A stretch of 64,000 nucleotides of DNA from Helicobacter labetoulli (GCF_003670275.1 NZ_QXJF01000013.1:1-64000); one strand, 5' to 3'; positions 7,619-18,717 are shown, counted from the stretch's first letter. Notes: generated from the sequence alone by a model not told the origin. A program made the numbers and translations.

Positions 7619-9049
7619 ATGCAGATTTATAGAAAGCAGCATTATGATAAGGTCTTAGAGCGTGTGTTTGCTCCCTTACTTGATGAGAGCGATTTGCTCA
7701 CGCAGTTACGAGCCAATACGATACTTGCAAAAGGGGAGCGTTATTTTGATTTTACCGCTTCTGGCTTGGCGTATAAGAAGATTGAAAAGCGTTTAGATTC
7801 TATCTTGCCCTATTATGCCAATACACATTCGCGTTTTGCAACTCATTCGGCATTTATGAGTGCAGTTTATGAGAGGGCAAAAGAGAGGCTTAAAGAAATG
7901 TTGGGGCTAGGTGATGAGTTTGTGTTGATTGCCGGAGGGAGTGGGGCGAGCTTTGGGATTAAAAAATTTCAAGAACTTATGGGGATTTATGTGCCTCCGC
8001 AAAGCTTGGCTCATTTTAACTCATTTTTTCAAGGAATAAGTGATGTAAAAACTACGCAAGATTCTAGTTATACTTCACAAAATCCCTTGCTTGAAAGATT
8101 GCGGATATATGATAGACAAACAAAAGCTTTGAATCTCCCCTCTGTACTTCTTAGCGGATTTGAGCATCACTCAAATGAGATAAGCTATAAAGAGGGGCTT
8201 TGTCATACCTATAAGATAGGCTTTGATAAATCTGGGTTACCAGATTTGGAGCATTTACAAAAGATATTACAGAATCTTAAGGACAAAAAAATCATTGCAT
8301 CTTTAAGTGTGGCTTCTAATGTAACAGGACTACTTGCACCCATAGAATCTTATCATCATTATTTGCGTCAAGCTCAAGCTGTGATTGCCTTTGATATGGC
8401 AAGTTCTTCGCCTTATTTGCAGGTAGATTCTGCGTTATATGATGTGGCATTTTTAGCACCACATAAGCTTTTGGGTGGGGTTGGCTCGTGTGGGCTTTTG
8501 GTGATAAGAAAAAGTCTATGTGATACGCAGATTCCACCAAGCTTTGCTGGAGGTGGGGTGATGGAGTATGCTAATGACAAAACACATTCTTTTATTGATG
8601 ATGAGGCTTTACGAGAAGAGGCAGGAACACCACAGGTGCTAGGGCTGCTTCGTGCAGCTTTGGCGTATTCATTGCGAAATGAGATAGGTTTTGCGTGGAT
8701 AAAGAGGCGAAAAAAAGTGCTTATGGAGATATTTTTACACGAACTCAAAAAGATTCCAGCAGTAAGTATTTATGGGGATTTAAAGGCGGAGAGACTAGGC
8801 ATTATCAGCTTTAATGTTGGGCTTGTTTGTCCTCTTGATCTTTCAATGCTTTTAAGTAAGAAATATGGCATACAAACGCGTGCTGGTTGTAGTTGTGCTG
8901 GTCCGTATGGGCATTATCTTTTAGGTGAAGGAAGCAAAGAGAAAAAGCCCATGTGGCTAAGAGTGAGTATCCACTACACGCACACTTTGAGTGATATTGA
9001 ATATCTTGTGAAATCTATAAAATCTTGTGTAAAAATCTTGCGTGGCTAG
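7619..9049 (+). CDS. Class-V aminotransferase fold PLP enzyme (cysteine desulfurase-like)
   Basis: The protein is 476 residues from ATG 7619, which follows AAGGAG; the frame is open further upstream without a start signal. Lys283 in LAPHKLLGG is the expected pyridoxal-phosphate lysine, and [10 protein letters not shown] matches the conserved His region of NifS/SufS-like enzymes. [16 protein letters not shown] near residue 424 carries two Cys in the catalytic-loop position. It is more divergent than a standard SufS and longer, so it may be a cysteine desulfurase, a selenocysteine lyase or another class-V lyase. Its closeness to selD and yedF is suggestive but acnB lies between. Confidence 0.75.
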   Translation: MQIYRKQHYDKVLERVFAPLLDESDLLTQLRANTILAKGERYFDFTASGLAYKKIEKRLDSILPYYANTHSRFATHSAFMSAVYERAKERLKEMLGLGDEFVLIAGGSGASFGIKKFQELMGIYVPPQSLAHFNSFFQGISDVKTTQDSSYTSQNPLLERLRIYDRQTKALNLPSVLLSGFEHHSNEISYKEGLCHTYKIGFDKSGLPDLEHLQKILQNLKDKKIIASLSVASNVTGLLAPIESYHHYLRQAQAVIAFDMASSSPYLQVDSALYDVAFLAPHKLLGGVGSCGLLVIRKSLCDTQIPPSFAGGGVMEYANDKTHSFIDDEALREEAGTPQVLGLLRAALAYSLRNEIGFAWIKRRKKVLMEIFLHELKKIPAVSIYGDLKAERLGIISFNVGLVCPLDLSMLLSKKYGIQTRAGCSCAGPYGHYLLGEGSKEKKPMWLRVSIHYTHTLSDIEYLVKSIKSCVKILRG

Positions 9050-9102
9050 GGATCAAAAAATACTGATTTTTAACATAATATTTGATAATCATTAAGGTAA
9101 TT

Positions 9103-9108
9103 TATAAT
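9103..9108 (+). promoter_or_regulatory. -10 element before typA
   Basis: TATAAT lies 43 bases before the typA ATG. A TTGATAATCATTA stretch at 9082-9094 overlaps the expected -35 region and looks like part of a Fur-type AT-rich inverted repeat; this is weak. Confidence 0.4.
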
Positions 9109-9151
9109 AGAATGCCGCTTTTAATTTTTTGAATGAAAGTAGAGACACACA

Positions 9152-10954
9152 ATGCAAAACATACGAAATATCGCTGTGATAGCACACGTAGATCACGGCA
9201 AAACCACACTTGTTGATGGGCTTTTGAGTCAATCTGGGACATTTGGCGAGAGAGAGCAGGTTGATGAAAGGGTAATGGATTCTAACGATTTGGAGCGAGA
9301 AAGGGGCATTACAATCCTTTCAAAAAACACAGCTATAAACTACAAAGGCACAAAGATAAATATTATTGACACGCCCGGACACGCTGATTTTGGCGGGGAA
9401 GTGGAGCGTGTGCTAAAAATGGTAGATGGCGTTTTATTGCTTGTAGATGCACAAGAAGGCGTTATGCCGCAAACTAAATTTGTTGTCAAAAAAGCCCTTA
9501 GCTTTGGAATCCGCCCCATTGTCGTGGTCAATAAGATTGATAAACCTGCCGCAGAGCCTGATCGCGTGGTAGATGAAGTATTTGATTTATTCGTATCAAT
9601 GGACGCCACAGATTCTCAGCTTGACTTTCCCGTAATTTATGCTGCTGCACGCGATGGCTATGCGGTTAAGAATTTAAATGATGAAAAGAAGAATCTAGAG
9701 CCATTATTTGAAGCGATTTTAGAATATGTGCCACTGCCTAGTGGAAGTAGTGATAATCCATTGCAAATGCAGGTTTTCACGCTTGATTATGATAACTATG
9801 TGGGTAAAATCGGCATTGCACGGGTATTTAATGGACGCGTGAAAAAGGGCGAGAATGTAATGCTTGCAAAAAGCGATGGCGAGAAAGAAACAGGGCGTAT
9901 AAGCAAACTCATTGGCTTTATGGGACTAGCAAGGACAGAGATAGAATCTGCTGAAGCAGGGGATATTGTAGCTATCGCTGGATTTAATGCTGTTGATGTG
10001 GGAGATTCTATTGTATGTCCTAATAATCCTATGCCGCTAGATCCTATGCACTTAGAAGAGCCCACAATGAGCGTGTATTTTGCCGTAAATGATAGTCCTT
10101 TGGCTGGGCTAGAGGGCAAACATGTAACAGCAAATAAAATCAAAGATAGGCTACTAAAAGAGATGCAAACAAATATCGCTATGCGATGTGAGGAAATGGG
10201 AGAGGGGAAGTTTAAAGTAAGCGGAAGAGGTGAGCTGCAAATCACAATCTTAGCGGAGAATCTAAGGCGTGAAGGCTTTGAGTTTAGTATCTCACGACCT
10301 GAAGTTATTGTCAAAGAAGAAAATGGCGTGAAAACTGAACCTTTTGAGCATTTAGTCATTGATACGCCACAGGATTTTAGCGGAGCAATCATTGAGAAGC
10401 TTGGTAAGAGAAAAGCAGAGATGAAAGCTATGAATCCTATGAGTGATGGCTACACAAGGCTAGAGTTTGAAATCCCTGCACGAGGGCTTATCGGCTATCG
10501 TAGCGAGTTTTTGACAGACACAAAGGGTGAAGGGGTAATGAATCATAGCTTTTTAGAGTTTAGGGCATTTAGCGGTGGGGTAGAATCGCGTAAAAATGGT
10601 GCATTAATCTCTATGGAAAATGGCGAGGCGACAGGATTCTCACTCTTTAATATACAAGAGCGGGGTGTGCTATTTGTAGCCCCACAGACTAAAGTGTATA
10701 TCGGTATGGTTATCGGTGAGCATAGCCGCGATAATGACTTAGATGTCAATCCCATTAAGGCAAAGCATTTGACAAATATGCGTGCAAGTGGGAGTGATGA
10801 TGCGATTAAGCTTGTGCCACCACGGGAGCTGACACTAGAGAGAGCATTAGAGTGGATAGAAGATGATGAGATTTTGGAGGTAACACCGCAAAATATACGC
10901 ATTAGAAAAAAGATTCTAGAACCAAATATGCGTAAAAGAGCAAAGGCTAAATAG
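9152..10954 (+). CDS. typA: Ribosome-associated GTPase TypA/BipA
   Basis: TypA is a translational GTPase that helps 50S assembly, especially in stress and cold. All G motifs are present: [10 protein letters not shown] (about residues 10-19), the [11 protein letters not shown] switch [13 protein letters not shown] and NKIDKP. The elongation-factor beta-barrel, domain III ([20 protein letters not shown]) and the TypA-specific C-terminal domain follow. Length is 600 residues, as usual for the family. It has its own promoter region and is followed by a nitroreductase gene. Confidence 0.96.
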   Translation: MQNIRNIAVIAHVDHGKTTLVDGLLSQSGTFGEREQVDERVMDSNDLERERGITILSKNTAINYKGTKINIIDTPGHADFGGEVERVLKMVDGVLLLVDAQEGVMPQTKFVVKKALSFGIRPIVVVNKIDKPAAEPDRVVDEVFDLFVSMDATDSQLDFPVIYAAARDGYAVKNLNDEKKNLEPLFEAILEYVPLPSGSSDNPLQMQVFTLDYDNYVGKIGIARVFNGRVKKGENVMLAKSDGEKETGRISKLIGFMGLARTEIESAEAGDIVAIAGFNAVDVGDSIVCPNNPMPLDPMHLEEPTMSVYFAVNDSPLAGLEGKHVTANKIKDRLLKEMQTNIAMRCEEMGEGKFKVSGRGELQITILAENLRREGFEFSISRPEVIVKEENGVKTEPFEHLVIDTPQDFSGAIIEKLGKRKAEMKAMNPMSDGYTRLEFEIPARGLIGYRSEFLTDTKGEGVMNHSFLEFRAFSGGVESRKNGALISMENGEATGFSLFNIQERGVLFVAPQTKVYIGMVIGEHSRDNDLDVNPIKAKHLTNMRASGSDDAIKLVPPRELTLERALEWIEDDEILEVTPQNIRIRKKILEPNMRKRAKAK

Positions 10955-11039
10955 AAACTATGCTTTAGGCTTTCTATCTATATCTTAGGCTTTTGCGTGT
11001 TGGATTGATTTTAACAAAATTTTAACAAAGGAGTAAGTG

Positions 11040-11666
11040 ATGAATAAGTTTTTAGATTCTATATATTTCCGCCATTCGTGCAAACTTTTTGATGAGAATA
11101 AAAAGATTCCAAAAGAAGTGTTTGATGAGATTTTAGAAGTGGGTAGATTGTCGCCTAGCTCTTTTGGGCTAGAGCCTACAAGACTGCTTGTCCTGCGTAG
11201 CGATGAGGCAAAGGCAGCACTTCGTCCATTATGCTGGAATCAAGCCCAAATCACAACAGCAAGTGAAGTTGTAATATTTAAAAGTTTGCAAAATGACTTA
11301 GTCCCACCAAGTGAATATACAAAGCAAAATACCTTTAGACGCAAGGCTGATTTAGGTGCATATCAAGCCTTTTGTGAGCGTTTGGGTGGATACTTGAAAG
11401 AGCGGGGACTAGATTCTGGAGAATCTCTAGCACACTGGAGTAGCAAACAGGCTTATATTATGGCAACTTATATGGTAGCCTATGCGAGTTTCTTAGAGAT
11501 TGATACTTGCTATATTGAGGGCTATGAGAAAAGAGCGGTAGAAAAGTTGTATGGGCTTGATCCATTTAAAGAGCAAGTAAGCCTTATTGTGTGCTTTGGC
11601 TATCGCGGTAAGGAACAACAACCGCGATATAGAATCTCACTTGATGATTTGGTGGAATATAAGTAA
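11040..11666 (+). CDS. FMN-dependent nitroreductase family protein
   Basis: The start FLDSIYFRHSCKLFDENKKI matches the RdxA/NfsB type (Helicobacter pylori RdxA also has RHSCK), followed by RLSPSSFGLEPTRLLVL, the FMN-phosphate region, and a C-terminal CFGYRGKE strand. It is 208 residues from ATG 11040; a GTG three bases earlier is possible but too close to the AAAGGAG site. Such enzymes reduce nitro compounds or quinones with NAD(P)H, and the RdxA branch activates metronidazole. Whether this is the RdxA or another paralogue cannot be decided here. Confidence 0.85.
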   Translation: MNKFLDSIYFRHSCKLFDENKKIPKEVFDEILEVGRLSPSSFGLEPTRLLVLRSDEAKAALRPLCWNQAQITTASEVVIFKSLQNDLVPPSEYTKQNTFRRKADLGAYQAFCERLGGYLKERGLDSGESLAHWSSKQAYIMATYMVAYASFLEIDTCYIEGYEKRAVEKLYGLDPFKEQVSLIVCFGYRGKEQQPRYRISLDDLVEYK

Positions 11667-11678
11667 GAAGGGGAAAGA

Positions 11679-14051
11679 ATGCTAGATACAATCACAGTTG
11701 TTAAGAGAAATGGGCGTATAGAGCCACTTGATGTTTCAAAAATACAAAAACACACTTCTGCGGCAGTTGAGGGATTAGAGGGTGTAACGCAAAGTGAGCT
11801 TGAGGTTGATGCGAAAATTTTATTTAAAGATAAGATTACGACAGAAGAGATTCAGCAAACGCTTATTAAAACAGCAGTTGATAAAATAGATATAGATGCC
11901 CCCAATTGGAGCTTTGTAGCGGCTCGTTTGTTCTTGTATGATTTGTATCATAAGGTAACGGGCTGGACGGGTTATAAAAAGCTTGAAGATTACTTCATTC
12001 AAGGAGAAAATGAGGGGCGATTGCTTCGTGGGATTAAAGAAAAATATGACTTAGCATTTTTAGATTCTCATATTAAGCCTGAACGCGATTTGCAGTTTAA
12101 TTATTTGGGTATTAAAACGCTATATGATAGGTATTTGCTTAAAGATTCTAATAATCAGCCCATTGAGTTGCCCCAGCATATGTTTATGGCGATTGCTATG
12201 TTTTTGGCTCAAAATGAAAAAGATTGCAATGCGTGGGCGGTGAAGTTTTATGATATGATTTCTCAATTTGAAGTGATTTGTGCGACACCAACTTTGGCAA
12301 ATGCACGCACAACGCGACATCAGCTAAGTTCTTGCTTTATTGGTAGCACACCGGATAATATTGAGGGGATTTTTGATGCTTATAAGGAAATGGCACTTTT
12401 AAGCAAATATGGTGGTGGCATAGGCTGGGATTTTAGCCAAGTGCGTGGGCTTGGTAGCTATATTGATGGACATAAAAATGCCGCTGGTGGTGTTGTGCCA
12501 TTTTTGAAGATTGCCAATGATGTCGCCATTGCTGTAGATCAGCTAGGAACACGCAAAGGAGCGATTGCGACATATTTAGAGATATGGCATAATGATGTAT
12601 TTGAGTTTATTGACTTGCGTAAGAATAGTGGTGAAGAGCGTAGGAGAGCACACGATTTATTCCCTGCATTGTGGATTTGTGATTTGTTTATGAAGCGAGT
12701 TGAGGCAAATGAGTTTTGGACACTTTTTGATCCTTATCAATGCCCGGAGCTTACAGAGCTTTATGGTGAGGAGTTTGAAGCAAAATACCTTGAATATGAG
12801 CAAAATGAACATATTTTAAAACATCGTGTTATAGCAAAAGACTTGTGGAAAAAGATTTTAACGAATTATTTTGAATCTGGTTTGCCATTTTTATGTTTCA
12901 AAGATAATGCTAATCGTGCTAATCCAAATGGACACGCTGGAATTATCCGTAGCTCAAATCTCTGCACAGAGATTTTTCAAAATACAAATCCAAATCATTA
13001 TGTTATGGAAGTTGAATTTGCTGATGGCTCAAAGACAATCTATAATGAAAAGCAAGAAGTAAAGCTTGATAGCGGTGTGCGTAAGGCGGCAAATAAAATT
13101 ACAAGCGTGGATAGTATAGGTGGCAAAAAGGTCTTTATCACAACGCGTATCGCACAAGGTGGGGATACAGCAGTGTGTAATCTAGCAAGTGTGAATCTGA
13201 GTAAAATTAATACAAAAGAGGATATTGAACGCGTGCTGCCTATCGCGATTAGAATGCTTGATAATGTGATTGAACTTAATTTTTATCCTAATCGTAAGGT
13301 AAAGGTTACCAATATGCAAAATCGTGCCATTGGTCTTGGTGTGATGGGTGAGGCTGAAATGCTCGCTCACTCTAGGATTGAATGGGGGAGCGAAGAGCAT
13401 TTGGCAAAGATTGATGAGATTATGGAGCTTATAAGCTTTTATACTATTGATTCTAGTGCGGATTTAGCACAAGAAAAAGGCAAATATTCGCAGTTTGAGG
13501 GGAGCAATTGGAGTAGGGGGATAATGCCTATTGATTTGGCAAATAAGGAAGCATTAAAGCTTGTTGATAGAGGTGGTCTTTTCTCGCAGCAGTGTGATTG
13601 GGAATCTTTGCGAAAAAAGGTAAAAACGCAAGGTATGAGAAATGGCTATCTTATGGCAATTGCTCCTACAAGTTCTATTAGTATTCTTGTTGGGACGACA
13701 CAAACTATTGAGCCTGTGTATCGTAAAAAATGGTTGGAAGAGAATTTAAGCGGAATGATTCCTGTTGTTGTGCCACATTTGAGTGTGGATACTTGGAATT
13801 ATTACACATCTGCGTATGATATTGATCAAACATTACTTATTAAAGCAGCGGCTGTCCGTCAAAAATGGATAGATCAAGGGCAAAGCACAAATGTATTTAT
13901 GAGACTTGATAAGGCGAGTGGTAAGGTGCTAAATGACATTTATATGCTTGCTTGGAAACTAGGACTAAAAAGTACTTATTATCTACGCTCCCAAAGTCCT
14001 GAAGCTGAAGAGGTGATGGATAGAAGCGTGGAATGTGTAAATTGTCAATAG
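11679..14051 (+). CDS. nrdA: Ribonucleoside-diphosphate reductase alpha chain
   Basis: Class Ia ribonucleotide reductase makes deoxyribonucleotides from NDPs with a radical from NrdB. The protein is 790 residues. It begins with an ATP-cone (VVKRNGRIEPLDVSKI), has LSSCFIGSTPDN with the first redox Cys, SNLCTEIF with the thiyl-radical Cys, TAVCNLASVNLSK with the second redox Cys, and ends in a Cys pair (VECVNCQ) that passes reductant. It follows the nitroreductase by 12 bases. nrdB is not in the window. There are many Helicobacter-like GAT-TCT codon pairs but nothing anomalous. Confidence 0.96.
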   Translation: MLDTITVVKRNGRIEPLDVSKIQKHTSAAVEGLEGVTQSELEVDAKILFKDKITTEEIQQTLIKTAVDKIDIDAPNWSFVAARLFLYDLYHKVTGWTGYKKLEDYFIQGENEGRLLRGIKEKYDLAFLDSHIKPERDLQFNYLGIKTLYDRYLLKDSNNQPIELPQHMFMAIAMFLAQNEKDCNAWAVKFYDMISQFEVICATPTLANARTTRHQLSSCFIGSTPDNIEGIFDAYKEMALLSKYGGGIGWDFSQVRGLGSYIDGHKNAAGGVVPFLKIANDVAIAVDQLGTRKGAIATYLEIWHNDVFEFIDLRKNSGEERRRAHDLFPALWICDLFMKRVEANEFWTLFDPYQCPELTELYGEEFEAKYLEYEQNEHILKHRVIAKDLWKKILTNYFESGLPFLCFKDNANRANPNGHAGIIRSSNLCTEIFQNTNPNHYVMEVEFADGSKTIYNEKQEVKLDSGVRKAANKITSVDSIGGKKVFITTRIAQGGDTAVCNLASVNLSKINTKEDIERVLPIAIRMLDNVIELNFYPNRKVKVTNMQNRAIGLGVMGEAEMLAHSRIEWGSEEHLAKIDEIMELISFYTIDSSADLAQEKGKYSQFEGSNWSRGIMPIDLANKEALKLVDRGGLFSQQCDWESLRKKVKTQGMRNGYLMAIAPTSSISILVGTTQTIEPVYRKKWLEENLSGMIPVVVPHLSVDTWNYYTSAYDIDQTLLIKAAAVRQKWIDQGQSTNVFMRLDKASGKVLNDIYMLAWKLGLKSTYYLRSQSPEAEEVMDRSVECVNCQ

Positions 14052-14073
14052 ATAATTTATAAAGGGAGAATGT

Positions 14074-14838
14074 ATGGCATTACAAGAAGAGCTAAAAGCA
14101 CAGGGAGATTTTTTGTTTCGTTATAGGAGTTATCTGCCTTTTTGTATTTTACCACTTTTTATTTTGGTAATTTTTACTTCCGAGACTTATTTATATTGTG
14201 ATGGAGTGTATAACACACCTTTGATTGTTGTTGCGGTTTTTGTGGGATTGCTTGGGCAGGGGATTAGAATCTGGGTAGCTGGATTTGTGCCGCGCGATAC
14301 TTCAGGACGCAATACAAAAGAGCAAAAAGCAAATGTGCTTAATCATACTGGTCTATACTCTGTATGTCGCAATCCGCTCTATTTAGGGAATTTTTTGATG
14401 ATGCTTGCACCTATTATTTTGCTTGGTAATTGGCTTTTTATTATTGTATTTGCTTTGAGTTTTTGGCTATATTATGAGAGAATCATTTTTGCAGAAGAGA
14501 GTTTTTTGCGTGCAAAATTTGGTCAAGAATATGTTGATTGGACATTAAAAACTCCGCCATTTTTTCCAAAATTAAGTGGTTATATTCCAAGCGATATGAG
14601 TTTTTCTTTGCGCTCAATGATAAGACGAGAGTATAATTCATTTTTTGGTCTCACTTCTTCGCTTTTTGTTTTTCACTACCTTATTGCGATAATTGTAAAT
14701 TGGCAGAGGGGGGGGGGTATAGAGTTTATTGCACCAAATTCTATTTTGACATATTTGTTTATTGTCTCGGCTGTGTTTTACCTGTTTGTTCGCATTGTGG
14801 TAAAAACAACGAAAATTTTTGAAGTGCAGGGGAGATAG
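14074..14838 (+). CDS. Isoprenylcysteine methyltransferase-like membrane protein, phase-variable
   Basis: The protein has 254 residues and about six membrane segments. The core motif GLYSVCRNPLYLGNFLMMLAP, followed by YYERIIFAEESFLRAKFGQEYVDW, is that of the ICMT/phospholipid N-methyltransferase fold (SAM-binding, membrane embedded). The substrate is unknown; bacterial relatives methylate lipids or small hydrophobic compounds. A G10 tract at 14708-14717 lies in the coding region at about residue 214. At the present length the frame continues into a plausible final membrane helix, so the gene is probably ON. It converges on the fucosyltransferase gene. Confidence 0.8.
   Translation: MALQEELKAQGDFLFRYRSYLPFCILPLFILVIFTSETYLYCDGVYNTPLIVVAVFVGLLGQGIRIWVAGFVPRDTSGRNTKEQKANVLNHTGLYSVCRNPLYLGNFLMMLAPIILLGNWLFIIVFALSFWLYYERIIFAEESFLRAKFGQEYVDWTLKTPPFFPKLSGYIPSDMSFSLRSMIRREYNSFFGLTSSLFVFHYLIAIIVNWQRGGGIEFIAPNSILTYLFIVSAVFYLFVRIVVKTTKIFEVQGR
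14708..14717 (+). repeat. Poly-G tract (G10) inside the ICMT-like gene
   Basis: Ten consecutive G bases in an AT-rich coding region. Loss or gain of one base would frameshift the last 40 residues, a typical slipped-strand contingency tract of Campylobacterota. Confidence 0.85.
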
Positions 14839-14844
14839 GCTAAG

Positions 14845-15889
14845 CTATTTTTTTTGGCGTGGTGTGAAGTCTTGCAAAGAAAGAGAAGTTTTAATGCACC
14901 ATTTTTTAAATTTTTGAATAGGGGGTTTAAAAGTATTTGCAAAAAGATTTGCTAGTTTTCTTGCCTTTTGAAACTTCTTATATCTTCTTTCAAGATTGCA
15001 TCGCCATTGCCCAAAACCCCTGCGATATGCTTTTTCAATGGGTTGATTAAAGATATGAAGTAAAAAGTCTTCAAGCTTTTTATCAAAAATTTCTTCTTGG
15101 TTGGAATCTAAAAAACTTGGCTCTTGTAGCACTGCAAGATAAGCTTCATCGTGTGTATCAAGGTGGTGAATTTGTTTGAGTGCTGTATCAAACTCATCAA
15201 CACTTTTGATATGAATAAAAGCTTTAGGATTTACCCCCCCCCCCACCGCTAGAATCTAAAGGTTTGCTTACTTGTTCATCTCCCCAATAGATAGGCACGG
15301 TTTGTGAAGCAAGGGCTTGAATAAGTTTTTCTGTTGTGTAGCCATTAGTGCTTGAATTTTCAAAAGCAATGTTGAATTTCCCACTTGCAAGGAAGATTGA
15401 TTTATTCTCTATGAGTTTGCCAATATTATTTTTATACTTTCCGCCACTATCTATATGTTTGTATTGACTTAGAAAGTCAAAGAATCGCGTGCGTAGCTCA
15501 TCTGCCTTGCCATTGCTGACAACAAAAGTGCAGAATCTTTGCTTATTTTGCAGTGTTTGTGTATTTATTGTGAGATGCTTATTCTTTGCTTTTTGCATAT
15601 CCTCTGTATAGTGGAGATAGAGTGGATAACGCAAATATCTATCCTCAAACTGCATATAATCAAACCCAATAGCATAATCACAAAAATTAAAATCAGCCCG
15701 CACATTCTCGCCCGTGCTAAAGATTCTAACTCCATCATACTCAATATGTTTTTCGCCCATAACAGAATAAAAAATATAATCCGGATCTTTATCTGTTAAG
15801 ACAAGATCATAATGTTTTTCGAGAATCTTTACTATTTTTCCCTCAACTGCCCCATCGCAAAAATACACTTTTTTAATCGGCTTTTGCAT
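14845..15889 (-). pseudogene. Alpha-1,3-fucosyltransferase (GT10), phase-variable, OFF
   Basis: The first 210 residues read from ATG 15889 and include DYAIGFDYMQFEDRYLRYPL and the GT10 donor-site signature FNIAFENSSTNGYTTEKL followed by TVPIYWGDE, as in Helicobacter pylori FutA/FutB. At a run of eleven G bases (minus strand of 15234-15244) the frame runs into a stop at 15224. Another frame continues directly with VNPKAFIHIKSVDEFDTA, the normal next block, to the stop at 14845. A tract of 10 or 13 G joins both parts into about 347 residues. The enzyme would put fucose on GlcNAc of lipopolysaccharide (Lewis-type mimicry); this is family knowledge. The allele here is OFF. Confidence 0.88.
15234..15244 (+). 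repeat. Poly-C tract (C11), fucosyltransferase switch
   Basis: Eleven C bases on the plus strand (G11 in the gene) in the 3' half of the fucosyltransferase gene. One base fewer restores the frame. Confidence 0.9.
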
Positions 15890-15891
15890 TG

Positions 15892-16956
15892 TTACTCTGT
15901 TGCACCCATAGCCTGACTTTGAGCGTGGGCAATGAGAGGGTTAATGCACTCATCAAGCAAACCACCAAGCATAATCTCTTCAAGACTATAAAGCGTTAAT
16001 CCAATGCGGTGGTCTGTAAGACGATTTTGAGGGTAATTATAAGTTCGGATTCTCTCGCTTCTATCACCACTTCCTACTTGTGTCTTACGCGCTTCTTTGT
16101 TTTGAGCATTTTGTGCTTCAAGTTCGGCTTCATAAAGCCTAGCTTTTAGAATCTTTAATGCTTTATCTTTATTTTTATGCTGGGATTTTTCATCTTGCAT
16201 AGATACACTTATGCCTGTTGGGATATGTGTGATTCTCACTGCTGAATCTGTAGTATTGACACTTTGTCCGCCGTGCCCACCACTGCGGAAAACATCAATT
16301 TTTAAATCATTTGGATTGATATTGACTTCCACATCATCTACTTCGGGCATAATTGCCACTGTAATGGCTGAAGTGTGAATCCGCCCTTGCGATTCTGTCT
16401 CTGGGACGCGTTGGACACGATGTGTGCCACCTTCGTATTTGAGTTTAGAATATGCCCCTTGCCCCTTGATAAGAGCAATAACTTCTTTGTAACCACCGAC
16501 ATTATTTTCACTTGAGCTTATGATTTCAACCTTCCATTTTTGTAAATCCGCGTAGCGACAATACGCCTTGAATAAATCGCCCACAAATATTCCTGCCTCA
16601 TCTCCGCCTGTCCCGGCACGGATTTCAAGATAAATATTTTTACTATCGTTTGGATCTTTTGGGATTAAAAGAAGTTTTATTTCCTCTTCAAGCTGAATCT
16701 TTTTAGATTCTAGTTCTTTTAGTTCTTCTTTGGCGAGTTCGCCAAGCTCTTTATCCTCAAGCAAAGCCTTGTTTTCAGCTATGCCTTCAAGCACGGAAAA
16801 ATATTCCCTCGCACTTTGCACAATTGATTCTATATCACTTTGCTCTTTGCTTAGTTGAGTGAGTTGTTTGACATCAGCGAGAATATCTTGCGAGGTTAAG
16901 AGGTTTGAAATCTCATCATATCTCGCCACGATAGGCTTGAGTTTATCAATAAGCAT
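15892..16956 (-). CDS. prfA: Peptide chain release factor 1
   Basis: RF1 ends translation at UAA and UAG. The protein is 354 residues with the peptidyl-tRNA hydrolysis motif GGQ in [15 protein letters not shown], and [17 protein letters not shown], the stop-codon recognition region, in the RF1 form. The PrmC methylation Gln is the GGQ glutamine. ATG 16956 follows AGAGG. It lies downstream of rpsT with 30 bases between, and the fucosyltransferase gene begins 2 bases after its stop. Confidence 0.96.
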   Translation of the reverse strand: MLIDKLKPIVARYDEISNLLTSQDILADVKQLTQLSKEQSDIESIVQSAREYFSVLEGIAENKALLEDKELGELAKEELKELESKKIQLEEEIKLLLIPKDPNDSKNIYLEIRAGTGGDEAGIFVGDLFKAYCRYADLQKWKVEIISSSENNVGGYKEVIALIKGQGAYSKLKYEGGTHRVQRVPETESQGRIHTSAITVAIMPEVDDVEVNINPNDLKIDVFRSGGHGGQSVNTTDSAVRITHIPTGISVSMQDEKSQHKNKDKALKILKARLYEAELEAQNAQNKEARKTQVGSGDRSERIRTYNYPQNRLTDHRIGLTLYSLEEIMLGGLLDECINPLIAHAQSQAMGATE

Positions 16957-16986
16957 TTAACCTCTTTAAAATTTTGTGGATAAAGA

Positions 16987-17259
16987 TTAGGCAGATTGAG
17001 CAAGTTTTTTCACACTTGCATTAAGTCGTGAAACCTTGCGTGAAGCAGTATTTTTTTTCAAAATCCCTTTGCTTACATATTTGTGCAGTTCTCTATTTGC
17101 AACTTTCAATGCTTCTTGGGCTTTTGCTACATCTTTGCTTACAACAGCCTCTCTCAAGTCTCGCACAATATTTTTAATACGCGTTTTGTAGTAGCGATTG
17201 CGTTCAGTTCTTGTTTTGGTTTGACGAATGCGTTTTTCTGCAGATTTGTGATTTGCCAT
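16987..17259 (-). CDS. rpsT: 30S ribosomal protein S20
   Basis: S20 binds the 5' domain and helix 44 of 16S rRNA early in 30S assembly. It is 90 residues and very basic, starting [20 protein letters not shown], with [16 protein letters not shown] in the C-terminal half, both typical. It is divergent from glmM and leads into prfA, a usual campylobacterial pairing. Confidence 0.97.
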   Translation of the reverse strand: MANHKSAEKRIRQTKTRTERNRYYKTRIKNIVRDLREAVVSKDVAKAQEALKVANRELHKYVSKGILKKNTASRKVSRLNASVKKLAQSA

Positions 17260-17346
17260 CTTTTATTAGTCCTTTTTAAAAAAAATTAAGGCAGAATTCT
17301 GCCAAAAGTTTAATTAAACGCAGTTTAAAAGCATAAAGGAGTTTTG

Positions 17347-18708
17347 ATGAAAAAGGAAGTAAAGGCAACAAAAACAAAGCTTTTTGGCACTGATGGAGTG
17401 CGAGGCAGAGCAGGGGAGGTTATCACACCTTCAAGTGTCATTGCATTAGGCTCTAGTGCCGGGATTCACTTCCGCAAACATTCTTTGACAAATAAGATTC
17501 TCGTAGGCAAGGATACTCGCCGTAGTGGCTATATGATAGAAAATGCCCTTGTTTCAAGTCTCACTTCTGTGGGATATGATGTTATTCAAATTGGTCCTAT
17601 GCCCACCCCAGCAGTAGCATTTCTTACAGAAGATATGCGTTGTGATGCGGGTGTGATGATAAGTGCAAGTCATAATCCTTATGATGATAATGGAATCAAA
17701 TTTTTCAATCATTTTGGCTACAAGATTGCCCCAGAGGAGGAAGAAAGTATAGAATCTTTTTATCACAACCCCGCCTCTTTACAAGCTGCATTAAAGAGTG
17801 GCGAGGAGATTGGCAGCTCAAAGCGTATAGATGATGTCGTGGGACGCTACATTGTGCATATTAAAAACTCATTTCCAAAGCACCTTACTTTGCGTGGTTT
17901 GCGTATAGTGTGTGATTGTGCAAATGGAGCGGCATATCGTGTCGCCCCCATTGTATTGCGTGAGCTAGGTGCTGATGTCATTGCTATTAATGATGAGCCA
18001 AATGGCTTTAATATCAATAAACAATGTGGGGCTATGCACCCAGAGGGTTTGGCACAAGAGGTCAAAACTTATCGTGCTGATGTGGGCTTTGCCCTTGATG
18101 GTGATGCTGATAGGCTTGTGGTAGTGGATAATGAAGGCAATATTGTTAATGGCGATAAGCTCATCGGTGCTTTAGCATTGTATCAACAAAGTATCAAGGC
18201 TTTAAAAAACAATGCCATTGTCGCGACATTGATGAGCAATCTCGCTCTTGAAGAGACACTCAAAAATCATCATATCGCCTTGCACCGCTGCAATGTGGGG
18301 GATAAATATGTGTGGGATAAAATGCAAGAGCTGAATCTTAATTTTGGTGGCGAGAGTAGTGGGCATATTATCTTTAGTGATTATGCCAAAACAGGCGATG
18401 GCTTAGTGAGTGCGTTGCAAGTTTTAGCTCTTTTATTACAAAGTGGCAAGAGTGCTAAAGATGCCCTTAATCCTTTCAAACTTTATCCTAGTGAGCTTAT
18501 CAATCTTCAAGTGTCCCAAAAGAAGCCACTTGAAAGCCTTGATGGTTTGCAAGAAAAGCTAGATTCTATTACCAAAAGTGGTAATCGCCATCTTGTGCGT
18601 TATTCTGGCACGGAAAATAAGCTTAGAATCTTGGTAGAAGGCAGAGATTCTAAAGTTGTAAGTGAGCAAATCAAAAGCCTTATAGAGTTTTTTCAAAAGC
18701 AACTCTAA
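17347..18708 (+). CDS. glmM: Phosphoglucosamine mutase
   Basis: GlmM converts glucosamine-6-phosphate to glucosamine-1-phosphate for UDP-GlcNAc, needed for peptidoglycan and lipopolysaccharide. Motifs in order: [13 protein letters not shown], the phosphoserine loop [19 protein letters not shown], the Mg-binding [10 protein letters not shown], the sugar-binding [10 protein letters not shown] and the phosphate-binding [15 protein letters not shown]. It is 453 residues from ATG 17347, after AAAGGAG. lspA follows 9 bases later, so they are probably cotranscribed. Confidence 0.97.
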   Translation: MKKEVKATKTKLFGTDGVRGRAGEVITPSSVIALGSSAGIHFRKHSLTNKILVGKDTRRSGYMIENALVSSLTSVGYDVIQIGPMPTPAVAFLTEDMRCDAGVMISASHNPYDDNGIKFFNHFGYKIAPEEEESIESFYHNPASLQAALKSGEEIGSSKRIDDVVGRYIVHIKNSFPKHLTLRGLRIVCDCANGAAYRVAPIVLRELGADVIAINDEPNGFNINKQCGAMHPEGLAQEVKTYRADVGFALDGDADRLVVVDNEGNIVNGDKLIGALALYQQSIKALKNNAIVATLMSNLALEETLKNHHIALHRCNVGDKYVWDKMQELNLNFGGESSGHIIFSDYAKTGDGLVSALQVLALLLQSGKSAKDALNPFKLYPSELINLQVSQKKPLESLDGLQEKLDSITKSGNRHLVRYSGTENKLRILVEGRDSKVVSEQIKSLIEFFQKQL

Positions 18709-18717
18709 GGGGTAGAT

